Below, piece by piece: positions 1-6,619 of a stretch of DNA of 7,687 nt. The stretch is from assembly GCA_028289305.1 (NCBI GenBank), contig JANQQO010000280.1, positions 1 to 7,687 on the forward strand. Reading direction: 5' to 3'. Every line of letters begins with the position of its first letter. Within the stretch, counting starts at the first letter, position 1. The notes beneath the pieces were generated by a model. It did no database searches and was not told where the DNA came from. It saw only the letters and a program-made list of their open reading frames with translations. Position numbers and translations under genes: made by a program. This stretch comes from Rickettsiales bacterium. GTDB taxonomy: Bacteria; Pseudomonadota; Alphaproteobacteria; Rickettsiales; JANQQO01.

Positions 1-1
1 A

Positions 2-649
2 AGCTTTTACGGCGAAGGATTTACCTATGCGCCAGAACGCAGCATGGATATGCAGCGGCTGCACCGCTCCGATATTTTGCCGGATTACAGTAAAATGACG
101 TCGGAAGATTACATTAACGGCATGTATCAAGGTGTGGATTTGGAGTTGGCTGAAAAAAAGCTGATAAAAATCATCCGCACAAATAAGGGGCGTCGGCGAA
201 AAACGGTGTTTAAAGGGATGTGCATCTTTTTTTCCGTCCACAAGCCATTTAAAGGCAAAACGATTGTCGTGCGCGATAAGGGTCGGATTTTTAATTGGCT
301 GAAGAATAAATTCACTGCGCTCGAAAAAGTAGCACTAGAAGATCCCATCTTCGAAAAGAAATTTGAGGTCTATAGCTCCGATCAAATTGAAGCGCGCTAT
401 TTGCTGACCACGAGTTTCATGCAGCGCTTACTCGATTTGGCGGAGGTGTTTGATGGCACGAATGTGCAATGCAGTTTTTATGAAGAATATTTATTATTAA
501 TGATCCCGGTGAAGAAGAATTTGTTTGAACCGGGATCTATTTTCCACCCCGCACTTTCCGTGCAAGATTTAAAGATATTACTAAAAGAGTTATATCTTGT
601 TTTCCAGATAATTGAGATATTAAAGCTAAACCAGAATATTGGTTTGTAG
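2..649 (+). CDS. DUF3137 family protein, C-terminal part (5' end outside window)
   Basis: The reading frame is open from base 2 to the TAG at 647-649, so this is the 3' part of a longer gene. The codons before the first ATG (base 44) read YGEGFTYAPERS, which continues naturally into the following protein, so that ATG is probably internal. The protein matches my memory of the DUF3137 family, whose function is unknown. The recognisable core lies at about 335-409 and contains LEDPIFEKKFEVYSSDQIEA followed by RYLLT; ahead of it is the strand-rich FKG...FSVHKPFKGKTIVV stretch. Family members usually exceed 300 residues and often carry membrane segments in the N-terminal half; the 215 residues visible here show no transmembrane helix. 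The gene converges with ugd across a 126-bp gap. Its last 100 bases or so are clearly richer in AT than the minus-strand genes. The family call is fairly secure; no role can be assigned. Confidence 0.8.
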   Translation, partial: SFYGEGFTYAPERSMDMQRLHRSDILPDYSKMTSEDYINGMYQGVDLELAEKKLIKIIRTNKGRRRKTVFKGMCIFFSVHKPFKGKTIVVRDKGRIFNWLKNKFTALEKVALEDPIFEKKFEVYSSDQIEARYLLTTSFMQRLLDLAEVFDGTNVQCSFYEEYLLLMIPVKKNLFEPGSIFHPALSVQDLKILLKELYLVFQIIEILKLNQNIGL

Positions 650-650
650 C
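625..650 (+). other. Imperfect hairpin across the DUF3137 stop codon
   Basis: GCTAAACCA (625-633) pairs with TGGTT (640-644) and TAGC (647-650), leaving a 2-nt bulge and a 6-nt loop (GAATAT). The structure includes the TAG stop. No T-tract follows, so it is not a canonical intrinsic terminator. It may be a 3'-end structure or chance. Confidence 0.2.
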
Positions 651-665
651 AAATCCACTTAAGCT

Positions 666-692
666 AATAAAAACTATATATCTCAATATATA
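666..692 (-). terminator. Weak terminator-like hairpin downstream of ugd
   Basis: Read on the minus strand, TATATAT-TGAG-ATATATA (692 to 675) is a 7-bp stem with a 4-nt loop, followed by GTTTTTATT. This has the layout of an intrinsic terminator for the rlmE-galU-ugd transcript and lies 84-110 bases past the ugd stop. The stem is only A-T pairs, so it would be weak, and in DNA this AT-rich such hairpins arise by chance. Confidence 0.25.
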
Positions 693-732
693 TACCAAGA
701 GGATTTATATATAAGATGCAGAATATTGCCTA

Positions 733-748
733 TGTTCCACGTGGAACA
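733..748. promoter_or_regulatory. parS: parS-like centromere site (predicted ParB binding site)
   Basis: The 16 bases TGTTCCACGTGGAACA form a perfect palindrome, extended by A/T on each side to 18 bp (732-749). The widely conserved bacterial parS consensus is TGTTTCACGTGAAACA; this site differs only by a symmetric T-to-C and A-to-G change. The same sequence is, to my knowledge, the perfect-palindrome parS of Pseudomonas. ParB binds such sites and spreads to build the partition complex that segregates replication origins with ParA. The site lies in a gap between two convergent genes. A terminator role is unlikely because no T-tract follows directly in either direction. ParB binding is inferred from sequence alone. 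Confidence 0.8.
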
Positions 749-775
749 TTGTAATTTATCTATCAATTTATTTTT

Positions 776-2092
776 TTACTCTTCCAGAGGGCGGCCAACA
801 GAAATATACTGAAAACGCTTCGCTTGCATATCGGCGGGCGTAAAAAGATTGCGCAAATCAACAATAATAGCCTGCTGCAAAGCACTGCGGAGTTTTTCGA
901 AATCCAGCGCCTGAAACTCCGGCCATTCTGTAATAATCAATGCCGCATCCGCACCTTCCGCAGCACTATACGCATCACTATGATAGGTAATGTCATATTC
1001 TTTCAGCTCGTTTTTGGCATTTTCCATCGCTTTCGGGTCAAATGCCTGCACCTGCGCCCCCTGCTCTAGTAATTGCGGGATAATCGCGAGTGCGGCACTT
1101 TCACGCATATCATCTGTGCCCGCTTTAAACGCCAGCCCCAATACCGCAATTTTTTTACCCTTAAGTGAGCCGCCCAGCACCTCAGCAACTTTATTGACCA
1201 TAGTGTGTTTACGATCTTCATTGCTTTTTATAACTGCCTGCACCAATTGGCTCGGCGCGCCAAGATCTTCTGCGGTATAGGCCAAAGCACGCGTATCTTT
1301 CGGAAAGCAGGAACCGCCAAAACCCGGCCCGGGTTTAAGATAATTGCTGCCGATACGCTGATCTAAGCCCATACCCGTGGCAACATCTTCCACATTCGCC
1401 CCGGCTTTTTCACAAATATCAGCGATTTCATTAATAAACGCAATTTTAGTGGCCAGAAATGCATTGGCCGCATATTTGGTGAGCTCCGAAGAGGTGATAT
1501 CCGTAAACACAATCGGCGCCTGCTGTGCTAGTGGGTCATAGAGCTGCTGCAATATCTGCTGCGCTTTGGACGCATCAACGCCAACTACGACCCGATCGGG
1601 CTCCATAAAATCTTTCACCGCACAGCCTTCGCGCAAGAATTCGGGATTGGAGGCCGTATAAAACGCCAGCTCTGGATTGGCTTCTGTGATAATGGCTTTC
1701 ACGCGCTTGCCTGTGTGCACTGGCACGGTAGATTTGATGACCACTACGGTTTCTGGATCAATGTGGTGCGCAAGCTCTTCCGCCGCAGCGTAGACATAGG
1801 TGAGATCGGCTTGGCCGTCATACGCACCGGTGGGGGTGCCGACGGCGATAAAAACCGCTTCTGCACCTGCGACGCTGTCTTTTAAACTATTAAAAAAGTT
1901 TAAACGCCCGGCGGTGGTATTTTTGTGGAGCAATTCTTCTAGGCCAGGTTCGTAGATCGGCACTTGGCCGTTATTGAGTGCGGTGATTTTGCTATCGTCT
2001 TTATCGATGCAGATAACCTGATTGCCAAGCTCAGCAAAGCATACGCCGGTGACCAGCCCCACATAGCCTGTTCCTACGATTGCAATCTGCAT
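776..2092 (-). CDS. ugd: UDP-glucose 6-dehydrogenase
   Basis: This cytosolic enzyme oxidises UDP-glucose to UDP-glucuronate with two NAD+, making a precursor of acidic polysaccharides and modified sugars. At 438 residues it has the usual length of the bacterial family. An N-terminal Rossmann fold starts at once with IVGTGYVG (G7, G9, G12). The substrate and catalytic residues known in the family are all seen: T122 in STVP, E151 and E155 in NPEFLREG, K206 and N210 in ELTKYAANAF, and the nucleophile C262 with D266 in GFGGSCFPKD. The C-terminal NAD/UDP domain includes LGLAFKAGTDDMRES (318-332). The ATG overlaps the galU stop by one base (TAATG) and has no strong Shine-Dalgarno, only an A-rich AAAAAAG, so translation is probably coupled to galU. 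Being paired with the enzyme that makes its substrate supports the call. The protein looks complete. Confidence 0.96.
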   Translation of the reverse strand: MQIAIVGTGYVGLVTGVCFAELGNQVICIDKDDSKITALNNGQVPIYEPGLEELLHKNTTAGRLNFFNSLKDSVAGAEAVFIAVGTPTGAYDGQADLTYVYAAAEELAHHIDPETVVVIKSTVPVHTGKRVKAIITEANPELAFYTASNPEFLREGCAVKDFMEPDRVVVGVDASKAQQILQQLYDPLAQQAPIVFTDITSSELTKYAANAFLATKIAFINEIADICEKAGANVEDVATGMGLDQRIGSNYLKPGPGFGGSCFPKDTRALAYTAEDLGAPSQLVQAVIKSNEDRKHTMVNKVAEVLGGSLKGKKIAVLGLAFKAGTDDMRESAALAIIPQLLEQGAQVQAFDPKAMENAKNELKEYDITYHSDAYSAAEGADAALIITEWPEFQALDFEKLRSALQQAIIVDLRNLFTPADMQAKRFQYISVGRPLEE

Positions 2093-2973
2093 TACTTTTT
2101 TATCTGTTGTTGCATGAAAGCGTAGACGTGATCGCGCAGCTCATCCTGTGCGAGGGCGAAAGCGATATTGGCTTCAACAAAGCCACGGCGATTGCCGCAA
2201 TCAAAACGCTGACCGGTGAAACGCACGCCGTGGAATGGCTGGTTTTCTTGTTTGAGCAGCTGGACCATAGCATCAGTAAGCTGAATTTCACCTCCCGCAC
2301 CGGCAGCGCCATTTTCCAGATGCATGAAGATTTCTGGATTAAGGATATAGCGCCCAGTGATAGAAAGATTGGACGGCGCGTCTTCAGGCGCCGGCTTTTC
2401 GACCATATCGCTGATGCTGACATGGGTATCATAATCTTCCTTTGGTGCCACAATGCCGTAGCGCGAAGTTTCTTCGTGCGTGACTTCTGCGAGCCCCAAG
2501 ATATTACCCCCCTCTTTTTGGTGGAGGTCGACCATTTGTTTCAGCAAGGGTGTCGGCGCCAAGGTGAGCTCATCTGCAAGCAAGATGGCGAAGGGCTCAT
2601 CGCCGATGAAATGGCGCGCACACCAAATGGCATGACCCAGGCCAAGCGGCTGCTGCTGGCGAATGAAGGCAACTTGCCCGGCATCGGGCAGCCAATCTTT
2701 AGTGAGCGAGAGGAGCTCTTCTTTGCGCTTAGTATCGAGCGTGGTTTGCAATTCATACGCGTGATCAAAATGGTTGCTGATGATATTTTTATTACGGCCG
2801 GTGATGAAGATGAATTGCTCAATACCGGCGGCTTGGGCTTCTTCAAACGCGTATTGGATCAGCGGTTTATCAACAACAGGCAACATTTCCTTCGGCATCG
2901 CTTTGGTAGCAGGCAGAAAGCGCGTGCCGAGCCCGCCGACAGGAAAAATCGCTTTTTTTACAGGGCTAGTCAT
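2092..2973 (-). CDS. galU: UTP--glucose-1-phosphate uridylyltransferase
   Basis: GalU joins UTP and glucose-1-phosphate to give UDP-glucose and pyrophosphate in the cytosol, feeding polysaccharide and lipid glycosylation. The 293-residue length is typical. The N-terminal nucleotide-binding signature covers residues 10-37 (FPVGGLGTRFLPATKA, then PKEMLPVVDKP). Other family marks are GLGHAIWCA (111-119), LLADE (131-135, acidic D134), VEKP with K193, and the C-terminal FDCGNRRGFVEANI (257-270). It lies 45 nt after rlmE and its TAA overlaps the ugd ATG, so galU and ugd are almost surely co-transcribed; their products act in sequence. No Shine-Dalgarno is visible before the ATG, where the sequence is GTATAAACGGCCGC. 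A possible promoter lies so close that the mRNA might be leaderless. A long open frame on the opposite strand is a codon-bias shadow. No truncation or missing key residue was seen. Confidence 0.96.
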   Translation of the reverse strand: MTSPVKKAIFPVGGLGTRFLPATKAMPKEMLPVVDKPLIQYAFEEAQAAGIEQFIFITGRNKNIISNHFDHAYELQTTLDTKRKEELLSLTKDWLPDAGQVAFIRQQQPLGLGHAIWCARHFIGDEPFAILLADELTLAPTPLLKQMVDLHQKEGGNILGLAEVTHEETSRYGIVAPKEDYDTHVSISDMVEKPAPEDAPSNLSITGRYILNPEIFMHLENGAAGAGGEIQLTDAMVQLLKQENQPFHGVRFTGQRFDCGNRRGFVEANIAFALAQDELRDHVYAFMQQQIKK

Positions 2974-2980
2974 GCGGCCG

Positions 2981-3008
2981 TTTATACACGGTTTTTGTGG
3001 ATTGCAAA
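2981..3008 (-). promoter_or_regulatory. Possible sigma70-type promoter for galU-ugd
   Basis: On the minus strand TTTGCA (3008-3003; 4 of 6 matches to TTGACA), a 16-nt spacer and TATAAA (2986-2981; 5 of 6 matches to TATAAT) lie in the rlmE-galU gap. The -10 box ends 7 nt before the galU ATG, which would put transcription start at or beside the start codon. This is inferred from sequence only; short AT-rich matches like this often occur by chance. Confidence 0.3.
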
Positions 3009-3018
3009 AGTTTTTCGC

Positions 3019-3708
3019 TTAATCCCGCGGGGGCCTAAACCCTTGTGCGACCACATACATTTCCGCCGAATCTTGGCGGCTGGCTTTAGGTTTCATGTGT
3101 TTGACGGTAGAAAAATGCTGCTTCATGTGGGTGAGCAGCGTGCTTTCTGTGCCACCTTGGAGCACTTTGCAGAGAAACGTGCCGCCGGGCGCTAATGTAT
3201 GGAGGGCAAAATCGAGCGCCGCTTCGCACAGCGCGATGATGCGCAAATGGTCGGTAGCGCGGTGACCGGTGGAAGAGGCAGCCATGTCGCTCATAATAAC
3301 ATCGGCTTTGCCGTCGAGCGCTTTTAAGGTGGCCTCTTGGATTTCTGGGTCGCAGAAATCGCCTTCAATGAGGGTAGCATTGCCTAAGGCGTCGATCGGC
3401 TTAAGATCTACCCCGACGAGTTGGGTATTTTTACTCGTGCGCTCGGCTGCTACTTGTAGCCAGCTGCCGGGAGCGGCTCCAAGATCGACGATTTTCTTAC
3501 TGGGTTTGAGGAAGCGATATTTATCATCCAGCTGCTGGAGTTTGTAGGCAGCGCGGGAGCGATACCCCTCTTCCTGCGCGGCGGTGACGTAAGGATCGTT
3601 AAGTTGGCGGTTAAGCCAGCGTGTGGAAGAGGACTTCCGGCCCTTTGCGGTTTTTACGCGGACATGTTTTCCACGCTTATGGGAGGTATCGTCTGGAGTT
3701 TTGGGCAT
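3019..3708 (-). CDS. rlmE: 23S rRNA (uridine 2552-2'-O)-methyltransferase
   Basis: RlmE (FtsJ/RrmJ) uses S-adenosylmethionine to methylate the ribose of U2552 in the A-loop of 23S rRNA, late in large-subunit assembly. The SAM-binding motif VDLGAAPGSW is at 74-83. The K-D-K-E tetrad of the family is present: K56 (SRAAYKL), D141 (MSDMA), K181 (FLCKV) and E216 (SAEMYVV). At 229 residues it is about 20 longer than the E. coli enzyme, with a basic, lysine/arginine-rich N-terminal extension (about residues 1-35) that probably helps RNA binding. The start is well fixed because an in-frame TGA lies only three codons upstream (3715-3717). No Shine-Dalgarno is visible there; instead a hairpin-forming repeat ends 10 nt before the ATG. 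The gene precedes galU by 45 nt on the same strand. Confidence 0.95.
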   Translation of the reverse strand: MPKTPDDTSHKRGKHVRVKTAKGRKSSSTRWLNRQLNDPYVTAAQEEGYRSRAAYKLQQLDDKYRFLKPSKKIVDLGAAPGSWLQVAAERTSKNTQLVGVDLKPIDALGNATLIEGDFCDPEIQEATLKALDGKADVIMSDMAASSTGHRATDHLRIIALCEAALDFALHTLAPGGTFLCKVLQGGTESTLLTHMKQHFSTVKHMKPKASRQDSAEMYVVAQGFRPPRD

Positions 3709-3718
3709 GGCGTTTCAA

Positions 3719-3784
3719 TGTCATTCCAGCGCATGCTGGAATCTATTTTTGTTTTACTGGATCCCAGCTTTCGCTGGGATGACA
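3719..3784. repeat. 66-bp inverted-repeat element (palindromic intergenic repeat, MITE-like)
   Basis: The terminal 12 bases TGTCATTCCAGC (3719-3730) match the reverse complement of 3773-3784 (TGTCATCCCAGC) at 11 of 12 positions. Over 26-base arms (3719-3744 and 3759-3784) 21 of 26 agree, leaving a T-rich 14-nt centre. Each arm also folds alone: ATTCCAGC-GCAT-GCTGGAAT (3723-3742) and ATCCCAGC-TTTC-GCTGGGAT (3761-3780), both 8-bp stems with 4-nt loops. GGATCCCAGCTTTCGCTGGGATGACA-like repeats are common in intergenic DNA of many alphaproteobacteria, so this is probably one copy of a dispersed family. I see only this copy in the window and no clear target-site duplication. It lies between the GST gene and rlmE and would be transcribed as a 5' leader of rlmE, where it could affect termination, mRNA stability or translation. 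Confidence 0.8.
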
Positions 3785-3819
3785 ATTTAAATCATTGTAG
3801 AAATATATAAGATAAAACA

Positions 3820-4488
3820 TTAGAAATCTAGATTATCATAATGTTTTACCACTTGAAAACCTGGAACACGATCGCCTAATAATGGGCGAAAGCTGGGGCG
3901 CGATTTAACCACCGCATACCATTCTTTAGCGCGCGGGTTATGGTTCCACGGAACATCGCCGAGATAATCAAGCACAGAAAGATGGGAAGCGGCGGTGATA
4001 TCGGCCAAAGAAAAGACATTACCGGCAAGCCAGGTATGTTTTTCGGCTAAATGGCCGATGTAATCGAGGTGGTAGAGGATGTTGGTTTTGCCAGCACGGA
4101 TGCAGTCTGTGCTCGGTTCACCCTGTTTTTTCAAGAACTTAAAGACCTTTTCGTCGAGCAAGTATTTGGTGACTTCGTAATAGAATTTGTTATTAAACCA
4201 GCTGGCAATACGGCGTACTTCAGCACGTTCCTGCGGGTTTTTACCAATGAGATTGTGCTCAGGGTAGGTTTCTTCCAAAAATTCGCAGATGGCGGTGCTA
4301 TCGACATAAAGCGAATTGTCGTTCTCAGCGAGCACTGGCACTTGTGCCGCGGGGTTCATGGCAATGAATTCCCGCCGCTTTTCCCAGAAATTCTCGATAA
4401 CCAGATCGAAAGGAAGTTGTTTTTCCGCTAAAAAAAGGCGCACCTTGCGCGAAAATGGCGAGAGCGGATAGTGGTATAACGTACGCAT
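3820..4488 (-). CDS. Glutathione S-transferase family protein
   Basis: This is a probable cytosolic glutathione-dependent enzyme of 222 residues, a normal GST length. The N-terminal thioredoxin-like domain (about 1-80) has YHYPLSPFSRKVR at 5-17 with candidate activating S10/S13, the cis-proline loop NPAAQVPVL (45-53, P51), and D63-S64-T65, the usual glutathione gamma-glutamyl contact (commonly E/D-S). The helical C-terminal domain carries FSLADIT (159-165), the conserved N-capping box S160-x-x-D163 of GST helix 6, followed by hydrophobic helices. There is no signal peptide. Its ATG is 9 nt after the stop of the thioredoxin-NHL gene and no Shine-Dalgarno is visible, which suggests translational coupling. 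It is the last gene before the repeat-bearing gap. The substrate and exact class cannot be told; a stress or detoxification role, or thiol redox work linked to its neighbour, are both possible. Confidence 0.9.
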   Translation of the reverse strand: MRTLYHYPLSPFSRKVRLFLAEKQLPFDLVIENFWEKRREFIAMNPAAQVPVLAENDNSLYVDSTAICEFLEETYPEHNLIGKNPQERAEVRRIASWFNNKFYYEVTKYLLDEKVFKFLKKQGEPSTDCIRAGKTNILYHLDYIGHLAEKHTWLAGNVFSLADITAASHLSVLDYLGDVPWNHNPRAKEWYAVVKSRPSFRPLLGDRVPGFQVVKHYDNLDF

Positions 4489-4497
4489 AGTGCTGTT

Positions 4498-6615
4498 TTA
4501 CGCATCTGGCACCTCGGGCGCAATGGTAATCTTTGTATTGCCGCTTTCTGAGGTGGTGAAGCGTTGGTCAGCACTTTGCACCAGACAGATGGAGCCCGCC
4601 TTATCCTCGCAATAATAAAGGGTAGTTTGCAGGCGATAGGTTTTTTCGGCATCAAGCGCTGGGAGCGTGGCGTTGAGGGATTTTAAATCTTCGCGCGTGA
4701 GGCTGGTAATCGGGGTATATTTATCGCCCTGCTCTTCGAACAGCGTCAGCCAGGTGGGGGCTTCTTCATTGATTTTCCAACCCTTCGGGAGGGTAATTTC
4801 AACGGTGATGGGCGCATTCGCAGCGGGAGCAAACACGGGGACATCAACGAGAAGATTGGGCAGAAACTCTTCTATTTGTTCTTTTTTATCAGAAGATTGA
4901 TAGAATAAATTAATGTTATTTATCGTATTGTCGCTATTTAGAACGCGAATACTGTGGTTATTCGTATCGGCGATGTAGAAGGCATCGCCAATTTTAAGGA
5001 TGTCGTTGGGTTCATTATAGCGTGCGGGTGCTGTGGTTTCCGCATCACCGCTTTTGCCGTCACCACTGACGGTCGTGATGGCGCCAGTGGCGTAATCATA
5101 GCGGCGAATTGCATGGTTATAGGAATCAGCAATATAGACGCCGGTATCGTCTGCATGGATGCCAAGCGGGTGCTGGAGCTGGCCGATGCCGCGAGTGCCG
5201 TCTTCAAAGCCGAAATCGAACAGGCCGGTGCCGATCAGTGTGGTAATGGCGCCGTCTTCAAGCACGCGCAGGGAGCTGGTTTCTGAATCCACAAAATAGA
5301 GTTTGCCATCGTGCACTGAGAGACCGCTAGGCTGTGAGAGCGAGTTATGAGGATATTCACCATCATCAATTGATTCGCGGCCATTGCCGGCGAGGACGCT
5401 GACTTTGTCATTTTTTATGTCATACACCCAGAGCTGGTGCGTGCCAGCCATAGCGATGGTGATATGGTTTTCGTCTGGGTAGAAGGCCAGATCCCACGGG
5501 GAGGCTAGGCGCGTGGAGCGCGCATCCACCTTGGAAGCGCGGCGGTTATAGCCCTGTTTGCCGGTGCCGGCGATGGTAGTGACTTCGCCACTTGCAAGAT
5601 CGATTTTGCGCAGCACGTGATTGCTGGTATCTGCGACATAGAGGGCGTTATCGCGGTAGAGCAACCCTTGCGGCTTATCGAATTGGGCGGTGGCGTAATC
5701 GCCATCTTGATAGCCCCGTTCGCCACTACCGATAGTGGTAAGGATAGCGCCATCTAAGGTAGTAGCCAGAATTTGATGATCGCTGCTATTGGCGATGAAG
5801 AGGATATCCTGGTTATTAAATGCGGGTACGCTCGGAGCGTGGGCGAGTTTACCTGGGAAATTCAGGAGCATATTAGGGGCTTTATCTGCCTCCAAGGCAA
5901 TGGGGAGCGGGGTGTTGTTGAGGCGGCCTTCATACTCTTCGATGAGATCGCTGATGCGCTCTTCCAATGCGTCACGGTGGCCTTCGCCGGAATAGATCTC
6001 CACCGGGCGGCCTTCTGGAGAAATCAGCACGAAAGTAGGCCAGGCGCGAGCGCCAAAGCTTTGCCACACTTGAAAAGCGGCATCATTGACGACGGGATGC
6101 TCAACGCCGTAGCGCAGCATGGCGGCGCGAATGTTTTCACGATCGCGTTCATTGGCGAATTTGGCAGAATGCACGCCGATAACGGTGAGGTCATGGCCGA
6201 ATTTTTCTTCTAAATACTGCAGATCCGGGATGACGTGGATGCAATTGATGCAGCAAAACGTCCAGAAATCGAGCAGGATTATGCGGCCCTTGAGATCGTC
6301 TGCTGTTAGCGGACGGCTGGTGTTCAGCCAATCGTCTACTTGGGTGATGGATCGATGCATATAGGTCTCTTTCCATTTTGGTTTGGAAGGTTTTTCTTTT
6401 GACTTTCCAGAAGAGTAAGCGGCAGGCTTCACATCATCCTCGGCAATACCTACCCAGTCACTTACTCTTTCAATGGCCTGGTATACATATGTATCTTGCC
6501 ATAGCGTTTTGAGGCGCCCTGAAAGCTCATAAAATGGTATAACCCCCGTGACAAACAAAAGAAGAAGGGCAAGGATGTAGTAAATAATAAATCTGGAGAA
6601 GAAAAGTCGCAACAT
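4498..6615 (-). CDS. Membrane-anchored thioredoxin-like / NHL-repeat protein with DsbD-N-like C-terminus
   Basis: This is a 705-residue multidomain protein. Residues about 9-27 form one hydrophobic helix with a short basic N-terminus and no lipobox, so it is probably a signal anchor placing the rest in the periplasm. A charged linker (about 60-82) leads to a thioredoxin/TlpA-like domain (about 84-230) with LLDFWTFCCINC (C121, C122, C125; the CxxC pair is C122/C125) and the cis-proline in AWPTF (P193). The CCINC motif is shared with animal NHLRC2 and plant SOQ1, which have the same Trx-NHL order. NHL propeller repeats follow (about 265-560), with recurring YVADTSNHVLRKID, YIADSYNHAIRRYD and YIADTNNHSIRVLN blades. 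A beta-rich C-terminal domain (about 590-697) has the only other cysteines, C669 and C677, in YYCEDKAGSIC, resembling the N-terminal domain of DsbD. It starts 4 nt after the RDD gene. A thiol-disulfide role is likely; the substrate is unknown. Confidence 0.88.
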   Translation of the reverse strand: MLRLFFSRFIIYYILALLLLFVTGVIPFYELSGRLKTLWQDTYVYQAIERVSDWVGIAEDDVKPAAYSSGKSKEKPSKPKWKETYMHRSITQVDDWLNTSRPLTADDLKGRIILLDFWTFCCINCIHVIPDLQYLEEKFGHDLTVIGVHSAKFANERDRENIRAAMLRYGVEHPVVNDAAFQVWQSFGARAWPTFVLISPEGRPVEIYSGEGHRDALEERISDLIEEYEGRLNNTPLPIALEADKAPNMLLNFPGKLAHAPSVPAFNNQDILFIANSSDHQILATTLDGAILTTIGSGERGYQDGDYATAQFDKPQGLLYRDNALYVADTSNHVLRKIDLASGEVTTIAGTGKQGYNRRASKVDARSTRLASPWDLAFYPDENHITIAMAGTHQLWVYDIKNDKVSVLAGNGRESIDDGEYPHNSLSQPSGLSVHDGKLYFVDSETSSLRVLEDGAITTLIGTGLFDFGFEDGTRGIGQLQHPLGIHADDTGVYIADSYNHAIRRYDYATGAITTVSGDGKSGDAETTAPARYNEPNDILKIGDAFYIADTNNHSIRVLNSDNTINNINLFYQSSDKKEQIEEFLPNLLVDVPVFAPAANAPITVEITLPKGWKINEEAPTWLTLFEEQGDKYTPITSLTREDLKSLNATLPALDAEKTYRLQTTLYYCEDKAGSICLVQSADQRFTTSESGNTKITIAPEVPDA

Positions 6616-6619
6616 AGCA

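Noticed and set aside
1..6. AAGCTT (HindIII site) exactly at the window start, suggesting a clone border
   Set aside because: The same hexamer also occurs inside the Trx-NHL gene at 6056-6061, and one site at the edge is not evidence of a cloning junction.
44..649. ATG at 44 as the true start of the DUF3137 gene
   Set aside because: The frame is open to the window edge and the upstream codons continue the protein without a break, with no Shine-Dalgarno before base 44. The gene is cut by the window.
732..749. The palindrome as an intrinsic terminator of ugd or the DUF3137 gene
   Set aside because: No T-tract follows immediately on either strand, and the sequence matches parS too closely for chance.
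2080..3195. Open frame of 371 codons on the plus strand, opposite galU and parts of ugd and rlmE
   Set aside because: It lies wholly antisense to well-conserved genes with intact catalytic motifs, crosses three gene borders and has no recognisable domain. Long antisense frames arise readily from the codon bias of such genes.
3604..3810. Small plus-strand frame across the rlmE start and the repeat
   Set aside because: Its translation is partly the repeat element itself and partly antisense rlmE; it has no domain and no ribosome-binding site.
4428..5753. Several small frames opposite or alongside the Trx-NHL gene
   Set aside because: All overlap the well-supported 705-codon gene in other frames, without start signals or recognisable domains.
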